From Marchantia polymorpha subsp. ruderalis (Eukaryota; Streptophyta; Marchantiopsida; Marchantiales; Marchantiaceae), in contig AP031353.1 of assembly GCA_037833965.1 (NCBI GenBank), forward strand, positions 26,042,501 through 26,106,500: a stretch of 64,000 nt of DNA, in the 5' to 3' direction. A program made the position numbers and the translations under genes. Shown here piece after piece: positions 36,324 to 47,250 of this stretch; position 1 is the stretch's first letter; every line of letters begins with the position of its first letter. The notes beneath the pieces were generated by a model. The model did not search any database, had not been told where the DNA came from, and saw only the letters and a list, made by a program, of their open reading frames with translations.

Positions 36324-36375
36324 TTTGGCGTCGCCTTTCATTACAAAGTAATGAAAGGCGTCACTCTTCGCCAAA
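36324..36375. repeat. Hairpin with 13-bp perfect stem
   Basis: CGCCTTTCATTAC at 36332-36344, a 3-base loop and the exact complement at 36348-36360 form a stem. It is framed by a second complementary pair TTTGGCG (36324-36330) and CGCCAAA (36369-36375). Confidence 0.85.
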
Positions 36376-36540
36376 TGCCCTTCTGCTGTAACGCCGAAGG
36401 TGTTATTGTCAAAGTCCAAAGTTCAAAGGCACTTTTTCGCCTTCGTTTTACCCTGTCCTCCGCTTTCTATACTCGTAACTTGGAATTCCCTTGTCCGTTT
36501 CTTATGTTCTTGAGCTCGTTGAAACGAGCACGCTGAGCTC

Positions 36541-39361
36541 TATTTATTGAGATCCTGCCTAAGGCAAATTCCCACTAATTCAGAAATTTATGAATCATCT
36601 ACTCTAATGGATCATAACTCATTTTATTCAAGTTTATTGTCTAGAAGTAAAAACACTAAGTTCAACAGATAGGTATCTAATATCCACTATTCATAAGTTG
36701 TCATCTACAACCGAATCCACTTTTAGTCTACTTCGTAGTATTCTTATCCTAAAAGTTTGAAATTTCCTAATCATCTACTCCTCAAATTTACTTTTTTTGA
36801 AAAAAAATACAAAATATGTTATCACAATCATATGCATACAGAGTCTGCAAATCTGTCAAACAATCTTTTGAAAGAATCATTGCATATTAAGCATTTCATT
36901 GTTTTTTCATGAAAATATCTATCTTAATGATATAACTCAAATTGTTAAGTCTCTTGAATCTTACCATTGTTTACTAATTTTTTTTCTCATTTCAAATCTT
37001 AACTTTGAATTGTCTGATATAATTGTGCTAGTGTGTAATAAATTGATGAAACTTTCAACTAAAATATTCATGCAATTGCTAGTGTCATCATCAACATATA
37101 CGCATGTCATTACATATACATATGTGAATAGAATGATGAAGCTCAAATGCTTTTAAAAATGTTTATTTTGCATCTAATTCTAAATTTTTTAATCATATAT
37201 AATAATCTAATTTTTTTAATCTAAATGATTCTAAAAGATTGAATTTTTTATCATATTTTTTATTCCGTGAATTGATTGTATACAAATCACATATAATGTC
37301 GTATTAAATGAATGTAGTGAAGACAATTAGATCATCAAATCTTATTATAAATTATCAATCAACAAAAATTTACAACTTTATATTTAATGATTATAAGTCT
37401 ATCACAATAAAATATTTCACATAACTAATACAAAATAAATAAATATTTGAAAATGCTTAAATTTTATTTCTTATTTTTTGTCTTTTCTCCAAGATCCCAA
37501 AATCAATTCTTAAATTATCAAAGTCATAAATGTGCTCTTGTATATTTGTGTTAGAATTTTGATTTTTGAAATTTATCAATTTTAGATACATGTAAAATTT
37601 TTATGGACATCTCTTGTGATAAAAATACTAATCAAGAGATCCAATTAACATATTACAATAACCATAATCATTTTCTTTAAAATCAAAGATTGTAAATGTG
37701 ATTATTGTCGTGAGAAATGAAAAAAAAATGATACAATAAAAATATATCAATAATTTATACTTTATGAAAAAACTATTTTTTGAAGATCAAAGCTAATGAT
37801 ACATGTTTAGCCAATTTGATTAAAATTTTGATGTTAAGGAGTAAAGATTTGCTCAAAGATAAATAATAAAATAATATTCATGTTTTATATGATAAAATAA
37901 TAAATAATTTTGGTGATGTCAGAATTTTAGAAATTTTTTATCCTATTTGTTATTTTTTTAACGTAATGTGAAATATTATGTGAACAATCATGTGAAATAT
38001 TATAGCATATTATAGATTATTTGAAATTTGTGTAATTAATTATTTTTCAAAAAATTGAAATCTTTACAATCAATAAAAATTAAAAATAGAAACTTTTCAT
38101 TAAATGAAATATCTACATACAAATTATGGCATATGATATAATTCTATGGAAAAGATATTATTGAGTAGATCTTTCAACATCTTCTTAAGTTTAAACTTTA
38201 AAAAATCATGGAAAAAAATTTTCAAAAAAATCAAAAAATTTTAGATTAGGTATGTATAGTTTGTTGAACCAATACGATTAAATATTAAAATTGTGGACTA
38301 AAGTTGTTGAGATTATACTGTATATGGAAAAATTCTCATTTCATCACAATTGGATTATTGGTGTTGTTTGAATTGAAAGGTAATTAAAATTCTTTGAAAA
38401 CATTTGACTGTTCAATTTATTTTTCCATATCTAAGTAGAATAGTATGAAATTGAATTTCAACCCTTTGAACCATCACAAGCATATTTATTTTGTTTTTTA
38501 ATAAAATAATGATATAATGAATTTTGAATTACGAGATATTATAGATAATAAAAATTTTGCCAATGGACATATTTTTTTTATCAAACCAAATCATTGAAAT
38601 AATAAAAATTTTTCAAATTTCTTGGATTCAAAAGCTAAATATTTTTCACAATTGTTATTAAAATTCATTGTCATAAATTGAATGATGAAATTCAAAAACA
38701 ATTTCAAAATGGATAGAACTTATTATCAAAAGCAGAATTTAGAGTAAAAAATAATCATTAGTGAAACACAAAATACTAAATCAAACGTTAAAATTTAAAT
38801 AAAATTAATAACTAGAAGATCATCAAATCAAATAAATAGAATTTAGCGAAAAATTGATTGAATTGTCCATTATTTTTTATATATCTTGAATAAATCTTTA
38901 GAATAAATCTTGATTTATTCTTAATGTAATGATGACAATGAAATGATATTTAAAAACTTAGTCAACATGTACAAATTGAAGAAAAAATCACGAGATAATT
39001 AGAAGAAGATTCTAAAAACCAGATCAATACTTCAATATTTTTCATAAGAAAAAAAAATGTTGATTATAATGAAATCTTCTCACTTGTAACAAATTTTATT
39101 ACAATTTGAATTATATGCGCATTTCTTGCAATATTTAGTCTACTTATGGATATATGAATGTAACCAAAATTTTATTTTTATGTCTTTAGAGTAAAAATTT
39201 AAATGAAAAATCATTTAATTTTGAGAACAAAGATTAAAAAAAATTCTTTATAGATTATTGAAATCATTATATGTTATTAATCTATGATATATAATGTAAA
39301 ATTTGATATCAGTATGAAACCAAAAAAAAATTTGCGAAATGTTTAATTCATAGGTAGATTT
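36541..39361. other. Very AT-rich gene-free block
   Basis: This is extremely AT-rich sequence, with no open frame of interest and no recognisable repeat structure. It runs up to the edge of the copia LTR and resembles the flank on the other side (45052 onwards), so the element inserted into such DNA. Confidence 0.55.
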
Positions 39362-39612
39362 TGTTAACGTAAAACCAAGAATCATTCAAGCCAAGTACGA
39401 AGACACAAGACACTCATATAACGTGGTTCACCCTCAAGGCTACGTCCACGGCTGGAACACTGAGCAGGTTTATTGACAAGTGAATACACAGTACTTCAGC
39501 TACTCTAAGAAGTCTTGGCTTTGGGGGTATATTTATACCCAAAGCCAGCGACACACATAGCTATAAATAGCTAGAGCCTGAGGTTACTCCTTAAACGGAA
39601 TTAACCTCAACA
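39362..39612 (-). repeat. 3' LTR of the copia element
   Basis: About 251 bases bounded by TG...CA, nearly identical to 44800-45051. The polypurine tract lies immediately inside at about 39613-39625 when read on the minus strand. It contains an internal palindrome built on GGCTTTGGGGGTATA and TATACCCAAAGCC. Confidence 0.93.
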
Positions 39613-40052
39613 ATCTCCCCCTTAACTCGTGTTAAGGAAACAGTAACCTCTGAAACCTATATTATTACTCAGCGGGAAGTTCTAGACAGAAGCCTATCAC
39701 AAGGCCCCTCATTATACGAGAGTTAACTAGAACTAGACCTCAGCCATAACAGGATAGAGTAATAACATAAAAAGATAAATAGAGTTACCATGCTAGCAAA
39801 ATTAACATGTGTTCCCCATGCACAACTTGCATGGTAGCATAGTGTCGCCTGAAACTCTCCAATGGAATAACTTTGGTCTAAACATCAGCTGAATTGACTT
39901 TACCGTCGATCTTGACTAGCTCAATCGTTTTATCATACACTACTTGTCTGATAAAATGATACCTGATGTCAATGTGCTTCACTCTGCTATCCATGACCTG
40001 GTTCGCAGCCAAATGTAAAGTGCTCTGGCTCACAATGAAGATTAACCACGCC

Positions 40053-42470
40053 CTACTTCAATCCCATTTCCATGATAAGCCTATCCAACCAAATAGCTTC
40101 CTTTGCCGCTTCTGCTGCTGCCATGTATTGAGCTTCCGTTGTTGACTGGGCTATGCATTTCTGCAAGGTAGACCTCCAACTAATGCTTCCACCGCCAAGT
40201 GTAAATACATACTCAGTTGTATATCTCCTTTTATCTAGATCTTGTCCGTAGTCAGCATCAACGTAACCAAACAAGGATTTGACATTGTCTAATAGACCAT
40301 CAAACTATAAGCCATAATCCAGAGTACTCTTCAAATATCTCAAAATCCATTCCACTGCTTCCCAGTGAACTTTCCCTGGATTTGACATGTACCTGCTCAC
40401 CTTGCCCATTGCAAAAGCAATGTCCGGCCTAGTGCATACCATCAAATACATGAGGCTGCCTAGAGCTTGTTCATAGGGAACACATGACACATTTCCTTTC
40501 TCCACCGCATCCGTAGGACATTGAGTTGCAGAGAGTTTGAAATGTGGTGCCAAAAGAGTCCATACTCCTTTGGATTCCATCAAGTTGAACCTGTCAAGTA
40601 TATGACGAACATACTTGCCTTGACTCAACCATAGTTTCTTCTACTCATGATCTCTATGTATCTCCATGACTAATATTCTCTTTGACTCCCCCATATCCTT
40701 CATCTTAAATGCAGACTTCAACTTACTCTTGCATTCATCAACATCGGATTGGTTTTTCGCCAATATGAGCATATCGTTAACGTAGAATACTAAAATGATG
40801 AGATTGAACGTCTCATCATTTACCTTCTTCATGTAAACACAAGGATCATACACGCTCCAAAAAAATCCTTGTGCCTTCATGAACTGATCAAATCGCGTGT
40901 TCCATTGCCTAGAAGCTTGCTTCAATCCATACAATGATTTCAATAATCTACAAACCAACCTCTCTTTGCCTTTGACCTCAAAACCAACAGTTTGTCTCAT
41001 GTAGATCTACTCCTCTTATAATCCATAGAGAAAAGCTGTAAGCACATCCATCTGATTCATAACAAGATCAAATATCGCAGCCAGTGCACATACCAGACGA
41101 ATTGTAGCATACTTAGCTACCGGTGAGAAAACTTCGTTGTAGTCCACACCCTTCTCTTGGGTGAAACCTCTAGCCACCAACACCTAGAGCCAAAAACCTT
41201 CAAGCGGCTGTAATCCGCCATACGTTTATGCCTGAGTTCAAACGGTGTGAAAAATTGGATTGCACTAGAAGGAGAGAGGTTTACCAGATAAACTGCGGTG
41301 TTGACGGCTTCGGCCCAAAACTCTCACGGTAAACCAGATTCACTTAGCATACTCCTCACCTTTTCCAACACTATTCTATTGAGTCTTTCAAAAATAGCAT
41401 TTTGTTGGAAAGTGTAAACTTTTGTGAAGTGACGAGTAATCCCCTCCTCTGTACAATACCTCTGAAACTCCTCAGAAGTATATTCGCCGCCATTATCTGA
41501 TCGTAAATATTTTACCCTATTGCCACCCTGATTCTCAACTCGAATGCGCCAAGTTTTGAAGGTTGAAAAGACCTCAGACTTGTGGGTAAGAAAATATACC
41601 CACACATACCTAGAGTAATCATCTATAAAAGAAACATAGTAGAGCTTTCTTGAGAGTGAGGCAGTAGGAGATGGACCCCATACGTCACTATGTACATACT
41701 CCAGTATCTCCTTGGAATTATGAGTTCCAACACTAAAAGCTCGCATATGTTGTTTTCCCATGATGCAGTGTTCACAAAATGCAAAGTCAAGTGTACCCAA
41801 ACCCGATAACACTTTCTTGTCATCAAGAAGAGACAAGTACTTATCACTCATATGGCCTAGTCTGGAATGTCATAAATGAGACTTCTCTCTGCGAGATGTG
41901 GTAAAGTTGACTTCTCCACAAATTGTGGTGCCCTCTAATAAGTACAGATTATTGTGTTTATGACCCTTAAGTATAACCTTCTTATCACTAGATTTGACAT
42001 CTAACACTCCATGCCTAGAGCTCCACTCCAAGCCGTGTGAGTCTAACACTCCAAGAGAGATCAAGTTCTTTCTCATATTATGTATAAATCTAACGTGTGT
42101 CAGTGTTCGATTGACACCATCAAACATGCGGATTTTAACAGATCCAACACCCTCAATCTTACAAGGTTGGTCATTTCCCATAAAAACAGACCCGTTTGAT
42201 CCTGAGAAAGTATATAAAAACTCTCTAATGTAGCAAATGTGATAAGAACAAGCACTATCCAAAATCCATACATCACCAATAACTGTTGGTGAACTACAGA
42301 GTGCATACCTCTGGCATCATAGACCGTCGGTAAACACGTCTTCCTCTTCAGAGTGAAGATGCTCCGCAACATTCGCCACTTGAGGAAGATTCGCATCTCG
42401 TATTTGCATCCGACAGTTCTTCTTGATATGCCATTCTTGCCACATCTCCAACACACCAAGTTCTTCAAGT
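40053..42470 (-). pseudogene. pol region of the copia element (protease, integrase, RT, RNase H)
   Basis: Recognisable parts are the zinc-knuckle/protease area with MDSACSYHI, the GAG-pre-integrase and integrase core (FCEHCIMGKQH, YVHSDVWGPSP, YLRSDNGGEYTSEEF), the reverse transcriptase (LVCRLLKSLYGLKQASRQW) and the RNase H end (FGYVDADYGQDLDKRR, YMAAAEAAKEAIWL). This is the standard copia gene order. The region is broken several times and is treated as a fossil. Confidence 0.88.
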
Positions 42471-42513
42471 TCCTCTTGTTAGGGGATGGAAACTGAAATT
42501 GAACTCTTCTATG

Positions 42514-43164
42514 CTAAGGGGATCTCGATCTCTGCCGCTTGAACCCTGTACGTTTTAGATTGTCCTGACCCGATGGTTGCGACTGACCCCGGATCACAGT
42601 AAGTGCAATACTTGAAGTGAATGGGCGAAAGAATGACAACATCTCCTGTTCCACCGCGTCTGCCAGAAGAGCACTTACAACCTTGTTATCACGATGAAGT
42701 AGAATCTTTGATAGTGTCTGATAGGAGGGATGCAATGAATGAAGTAGATGCATAGCTTTCTTAATGTCAAAAAGCTCCTCTCCCATACTTTGAAGATCTA
42801 CCAACAAATCTCCATAGGCGTGAATGTGATCTTGAATTCTCGAGCCCGGCCTCATCCTGAAATTCAATAGCCTCATGTAGGTATTCATCACATGAGAGAT
42901 TTTCTTCTAATGAAACCGTCTCTGTAGGGCATCAAAAAGCTGTGTAACCTCATGATACTCCTTAACTTGCTTCATAACCGAAGGATCTAGATAACCCATC
43001 ACAATGTAGACTGCTTGCTCTTGTGAATCCTTCCAATCAATGTCGGTAATGTACATTGGTTTGTCTTTAAGCACATTAACAAGACCCATAGATCTCAACT
43101 TGCCTTTCACCTGCTTTTCCCAAAGCAAGAAATCGGATCGGCCATCAAGAAGATGTTGTATCAT
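42514..43164 (-). pseudogene. gag region of the copia element
   Basis: The minus-strand protein begins MIQHLLDGRSDFLLWEKQVK and shows the UBN2-type gag pattern of Tnt1-like elements, including LFDALQRRF and, further on, LNFRMRPGSRIQDHI. It is a fossil that has lost an intact frame. Confidence 0.8.
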
Positions 43165-43632
43165 GTTCCTGCAACTTGTTTCAATGCCATATCAGTTCGA
43201 CGAAAACTAGAGATACCGTCTGTTGTTACGGCAATTTCGTCCTTCGGGTGCATTTTCAACTGCTGAAAATGGTCAAGATGCACTTTAAGTCTATCATCCG
43301 CAACTATATCCGTCACCCGCGACTCTTGTCGCCCGTGACCACCGTTGCCCGCGACTGAAAAGATCCGTCATCCGCGACTACGATTTTTTTTTTTCGCTAA
43401 CTACATCCACAACTTACCGTGTTCACAGTGATCTCTCTCGATTTCAACCACGTCCAACCTCAAACTAACCCTAACCACGTCCAACTACGAAGGTGCAAAA
43501 CCCTACCCGTGTGGCCGTCTACTACGTTCAACAGATGCTGACCACGTCCAACTACAACTACGTATGGAACTTTGCATAGTCTATTCCTTCTGCCTAGCGA
43601 CTCTTATAGTAATGGAAGTGCTTTTAACTTTG

Positions 43633-43705
43633 TCCACAGCAATAGCTCAGTGGATAGTGCTTCGCGCTCTCAAGCAGGGGGTCGTGGGTTTGAGTCTCTC
43701 CCGGA
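43633..43705 (+). ncRNA. tRNA-like / SINE-head sequence with Pol III boxes
   Basis: An A box TAGCTCAGTGG at 43643-43653 and a B box GGTTTGAGTCT at 43687-43697 have the spacing found in tRNA genes and tRNA-derived SINEs. D-arm and T-arm folds are recognisable, with the B-box arm weak. I could not fold a proper anticodon stem or acceptor stem, so this is not a functional tRNA gene. It lies on the plus strand inside the leader of the minus-strand copia element, followed by an unusually GC-rich stretch, which suggests an insertion of a tRNA-derived sequence. Confidence 0.45.
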
Positions 43706-44000
43706 ACGTGTTCTCGCGTAAGTGATGACCCGCGCCGCTCGGCTCACACCCGCGAAGTGCCCTCGCGCGCCGCTCATGAAGTGCCGACCCGCGTCGCCCG
43801 GCTACCACCCGCGAAGTGCCACCGCGCGCCACTCGCGAAGTTCCTATTCGCGCAGGGGTTGCCCGCGCAGCTCGGCCTTGCTATGATCGCGTAGGACGGT
43901 GCACGTGCCGCTCTCGAAGTGTATGTAGCAGGTGGGGGCGGCCTGACGAAACCCCAGTCACATGGGTGGCGCCCGCTCGTTGCCCCTTAAGGGAACCCTA
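43700..44000. repeat. GC-rich low-complexity block in the copia leader
   Basis: A motif like CCCGCGAAGTGCC recurs several times with variation, in marked contrast to the AT-rich surroundings. A shorter related run of CCGCGACT-like units lies at 43310-43380. It could be the body of the tRNA-derived insertion starting at 43633. Confidence 0.5.
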
Positions 44001-44009
44001 ATCTGGAAA

Positions 44010-44770
44010 CTGAAAACGAAACGATTCTGAATCTGACGAGAAAACTGTCGGAAAACTTTTGAATCTGACGAAAAAACTTTGAACTACTCCCGAACTTCGA
44101 AGAGAAGGAAAAAATGCTTCTTAACGACTGAAAACAAAACAATTCTGAATCTGACGAGAAAACTGTCAAAAAACTTCGAGAAGAAAACTGTCAGAAAACT
44201 TCTGAATCTGATGAGAAAACTTTGAACTACTCCCGAACTTCGAAGAGAAAGAAAAACGCTTCCGACGAGAAAACTGTAAGAAAATTTCGAGGAGAAAATT
44301 GTCAGAAAACTTCATGGGATCAGAAAACCTGAAACCGACATAGCAAAATGAGGCTCGCAACTTCAATATATAAGGCTCATTGTCTATACCAAAAACATTG
44401 TGAAAAAAAAAATTGTCACTTGTCAGAAATTCTTTTGAAACGTTCAGAAAAACCATCTACAAACTGTCACAGAAAACAATTAGGGTAGTCTCCCAAACAT
44501 ACTAGCCATACGACAGTAATTTTTTCAAACTCGAAGAAACTTCACAACCGTCATAAAATCTCAGAGACGTTAGAAACTCAAAATCATCTCAAAAAACCAT
44601 CACTGAAGTGTAACATATCACTAAGGAAACTGTCATCCAAATTGTCAGTGAGAAAACCGTCGGCTGAAACTGTCACAAAGAAAACCTTGAGCACATAAAC
44701 TGTCCGTGAGAAAACTTTCAGCTGAAAACTGTCACTAAGAAAACCTTCAGCACATAAACTCACTACATAT
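44010..44770. repeat. Degenerate tandem repeats in the copia leader
   Basis: Units built on GAGAAAACTGTCAGAAAACTT occur many times with substitutions and length changes. They lie between the primer site and gag and are part of the retrotransposon leader, not a gene, although a weak minus-strand frame runs through them. Confidence 0.7.
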
Positions 44771-44799
44771 CCGAAGCTAAAACCGGCTCTGATACCATT

Positions 44800-45051
44800 T
44801 GTTAAGGTAAAACCAAGAATCATTCAAGCCAAGTACGAAGACACAATACATTCATATAACGTGGTTCACCCTGCAGGGCTGCGTCCACGGCTCGAACACT
44901 GAGCAGGTTTACTGACAAGTGAATACACAATACTTCAGCTCCTCTAAGAAGCCTTGGCTTTGGGGGTATATTTATACCCAAAGCCAGCGACACACATAGC
45001 TATAAATAGCTAGAGCCTGAGGATACTCCTTAATCGGAGTTAACCTCAACA
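44800..45051 (-). repeat. 5' LTR of the copia element
   Basis: About 252 bases bounded by TG...CA. Just inside it, on the minus strand, is the primer-binding site TGGTATCAGAGC. It contains TATA-like sequences and the same internal palindrome as the other LTR. Confidence 0.93.
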
Positions 45052-45379
45052 GATCTGAAGATTGTGAAAAAATATATATTTAGTTTTATTAACCTAAAAT
45101 TTACATGTGTATAATTTGATTTAATTTGGAAAAAAAATTTAAATTTTACATATGTTAAAAATAATCTCAATGTGCATTTAATATGAAGTATTTAGATAAG
45201 TTCAAAAATATTTCTATAGCAATTTTTTTTAAAAAAACAAAAATTATAAGTAAGTCAAAATCATATATACTTCAATTCTCTTGTAGTTTAATATCCAAAT
45301 TATGCTATTGTAAAAATAAAGAATACATCTATTTGAAAACATTAGTTAATGAAATCACTATGTAATACAAATAGTTTAG
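45052..45379. other. AT-rich flank of the copia element
   Basis: Very AT-rich sequence with no gene. The first five bases, GATCT, are the probable partner of GATTT at 39357-39361 in the target-site duplication. Confidence 0.5.
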
Positions 45380-46505
45380 TGGGATACATCAAGTATCATT
45401 TTACTCGATATGACCTCATCGACGGAATACCGTCATCCATGTTCTTACAAAAATTTTGTAACTATATACTACATGCTACAATGTGAAAAAGTGAGACTTG
45501 ATATCCGTTGCTATTACAATGGAAGCATCGCAATATTTGATATTTTTGAACTTATTAGACTATAAGTGTAGAAGAGTTTCATCAACAAAAATTTGGTTTG
45601 TAATCTAAAAAATCTAATAATGACGATGACAATGAATTCTCTTACAACATCCACGTGGCTTCATTCCAATAAGCTCAATATGCATCTAGTCACTCACACA
45701 CACGACGAGGTTGAGTGACTGAATCCAATTGATCACTACTTTGTTGGCTTCAATAATACTATCCTGGGTCAATTGCGCAAGTTTTTGGAACCATTTCACT
45801 ACCATTATCTTGTTAATTGTAAATATATATAATTTCTATTTAGTAATTTTTTAAATTATTAGCTTTAACTCGATGATGCGAATGATCTTGTCCAATTTTC
45901 CAGTTAATAATTGCGGAACTTATTTCACAAATTTAATTTAATTTATCTTGATTAGTTAAGACAAATTATTAAAGTAGAACCTCCAATAGCGAATACCATT
46001 GAGACCGCACAGTAGATATTTAGTATAAGAGGTTATTACCTAGCAAATGTAATGCTTTAAGCATACCTGAGCACATATATACACCCTAAACTGCATATAT
46101 CCAAGGTCGGTACCTAAAGATTTTCATTCGGTACTGGAGGTTATTAGCTATTGATAGCGGAAGTTCTACTATAATCAAAAATCTAGGATGCGATCATTCT
46201 CTTTAGACATCTATTCAAACATTGCTACATCTTCTCAACAAAATATATATTGTGCAAGTGTGATCATTTATGAATAAAGATATTCATGTTAAAATTTCCA
46301 ATGGAGACATTAGCTCCTCTATTCAAGCACTTTCTTTTTTCTATTTCATATCTCGAAAAACGTATTTATATTAAAAATCAATTGTGACATTAGATATTAG
46401 CACATAGATGAAGGTGTACCGTTTGTGAAGTTCTATCGGATAAAACGATACGTGTTGGATCCAAATAAATCATTTTTGTTATGTAGGGATATCATCAAAT
46501 AATTT
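45380..46505. mobile_element. Decayed relative of the terminal-inverted-repeat element (copy B)
   Basis: The block at about 45390-45495 matches the left end of the 27.6-kb element, including TTTTACTCGATATGACCTC, ACGG...CCGTC and ATGTTCTT...TTGTAACTA. The block at about 46401-46500 matches its right end in inverted orientation. The matches show many C-to-T and G-to-A type differences. The interior is longer (about 900 bases) and not clearly related. No transposase is visible. Confidence 0.6.
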
Positions 46506-47250
46506 TTTACATTTAATTTACTGGACAAGACATTGTGCAACTTCATATATTTGATTATATGCACTAGATCTAATATTACTCTAAATGAAAAATTTATATA
46601 TTTTATGTCATTTTTTAGTTATAAATTATAATATAAATTATATCTATATTCAATATATAAAAGTTTTATAATTTTCATTTAAATAAATTTTCAATATTTT
46701 TAGTATGATTTGATTTTTATCTTTTTTTATAATGAATGAATTTTTACAAGTGTTTTTTTTTAATTAATTGTAAACGTAATTACTTTGCTTTTCTAAATTT
46801 TGAATAGACATTTGAATCAAAGGTAAATTACTATGGATTTGATTTTTGTTGTCGTCAATGGCTAAAGAAGACATCTATTTTTGAGATTCATAAGAAAAGA
46901 GATTGTGGTACATACTTATGTTAGAAAAATTATAATGAACTCCGTACTACATGAACATGGTATAAACTGTTTAGACAAGAAATCACATGATCTCATATTG
47001 GAATTTTTTTGCCACTTCCAATGTAAAACTACAAATTAGCCAAGGAAAAACTCTCCACTAGTTTACACTCTTGAAAGTTTGTCGCAAATCTCCTGAAAAA
47101 TATTTTGTTATTTTTTTTAAAAATTTTGTACACTACATGAAGAGTTATCTAAAGGTGACTCATATGTGTACAATAGATTCATAAGAAATGAACAGATCAC
47201 CCGGAATAGTAATGTGCTATTTATTATAGAGAAAAATTGCTTCGGATTAT
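46506..47250. other. AT-rich gene-free sequence
   Basis: No feature recognised. It ends at an abrupt composition change near 47250. Confidence 0.45.

Larger units (their letters stand above)
33200..36540 (-). other. Unassigned GC-richer island with coding-like minus-strand segments
   Basis: Within a long AT-rich domain this block has near-genic composition. Several minus-strand stretches have protein-like composition: one of 77 codons at 33880-34110, rich in lysine and ending in three lysines, and another at 35740-35928 of about 62 codons (starting MGLCACEECDYIYVSQ). I cannot match any of them to a family. Possible explanations are a degraded mobile element, a degraded host gene, or a fossil of viral origin. 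It is interrupted many times and not functional as it stands. Confidence 0.35.
39362..45051 (-). mobile_element. Ty1/copia LTR retrotransposon, Tnt1-like, with both LTRs
   Basis: The element is about 5.7 kb and reads on the minus strand. Parts in order of transcription: 5' LTR (44800-45051), primer-binding site with TGGTATCAGAGC complementary to initiator tRNA-Met, a long leader, gag (about 43164-42514), zinc-knuckle and protease region (about 42470-41870), integrase (about 41850-41200), reverse transcriptase (about 41200-40640), RNase H (about 40630-40050), a polypurine tract AAGGGGGAGAT and the 3' LTR (39362-39612). The order integrase before reverse transcriptase defines copia. Flanking pentamers GATTT and GATCT are probably a diverged target-site duplication. 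The coding region is broken, with roughly ten interruptions. The LTRs differ at about 13 substitutions and one indel by manual count (about 95% identical), suggesting an insertion a few million years old under commonly used plant rates. Confidence 0.93.

Noticed and set aside
43633-43705. Functional tRNA gene
   Set aside because: The A and B boxes are good, but the anticodon and acceptor stems do not pair properly, so I list it only as tRNA-like.
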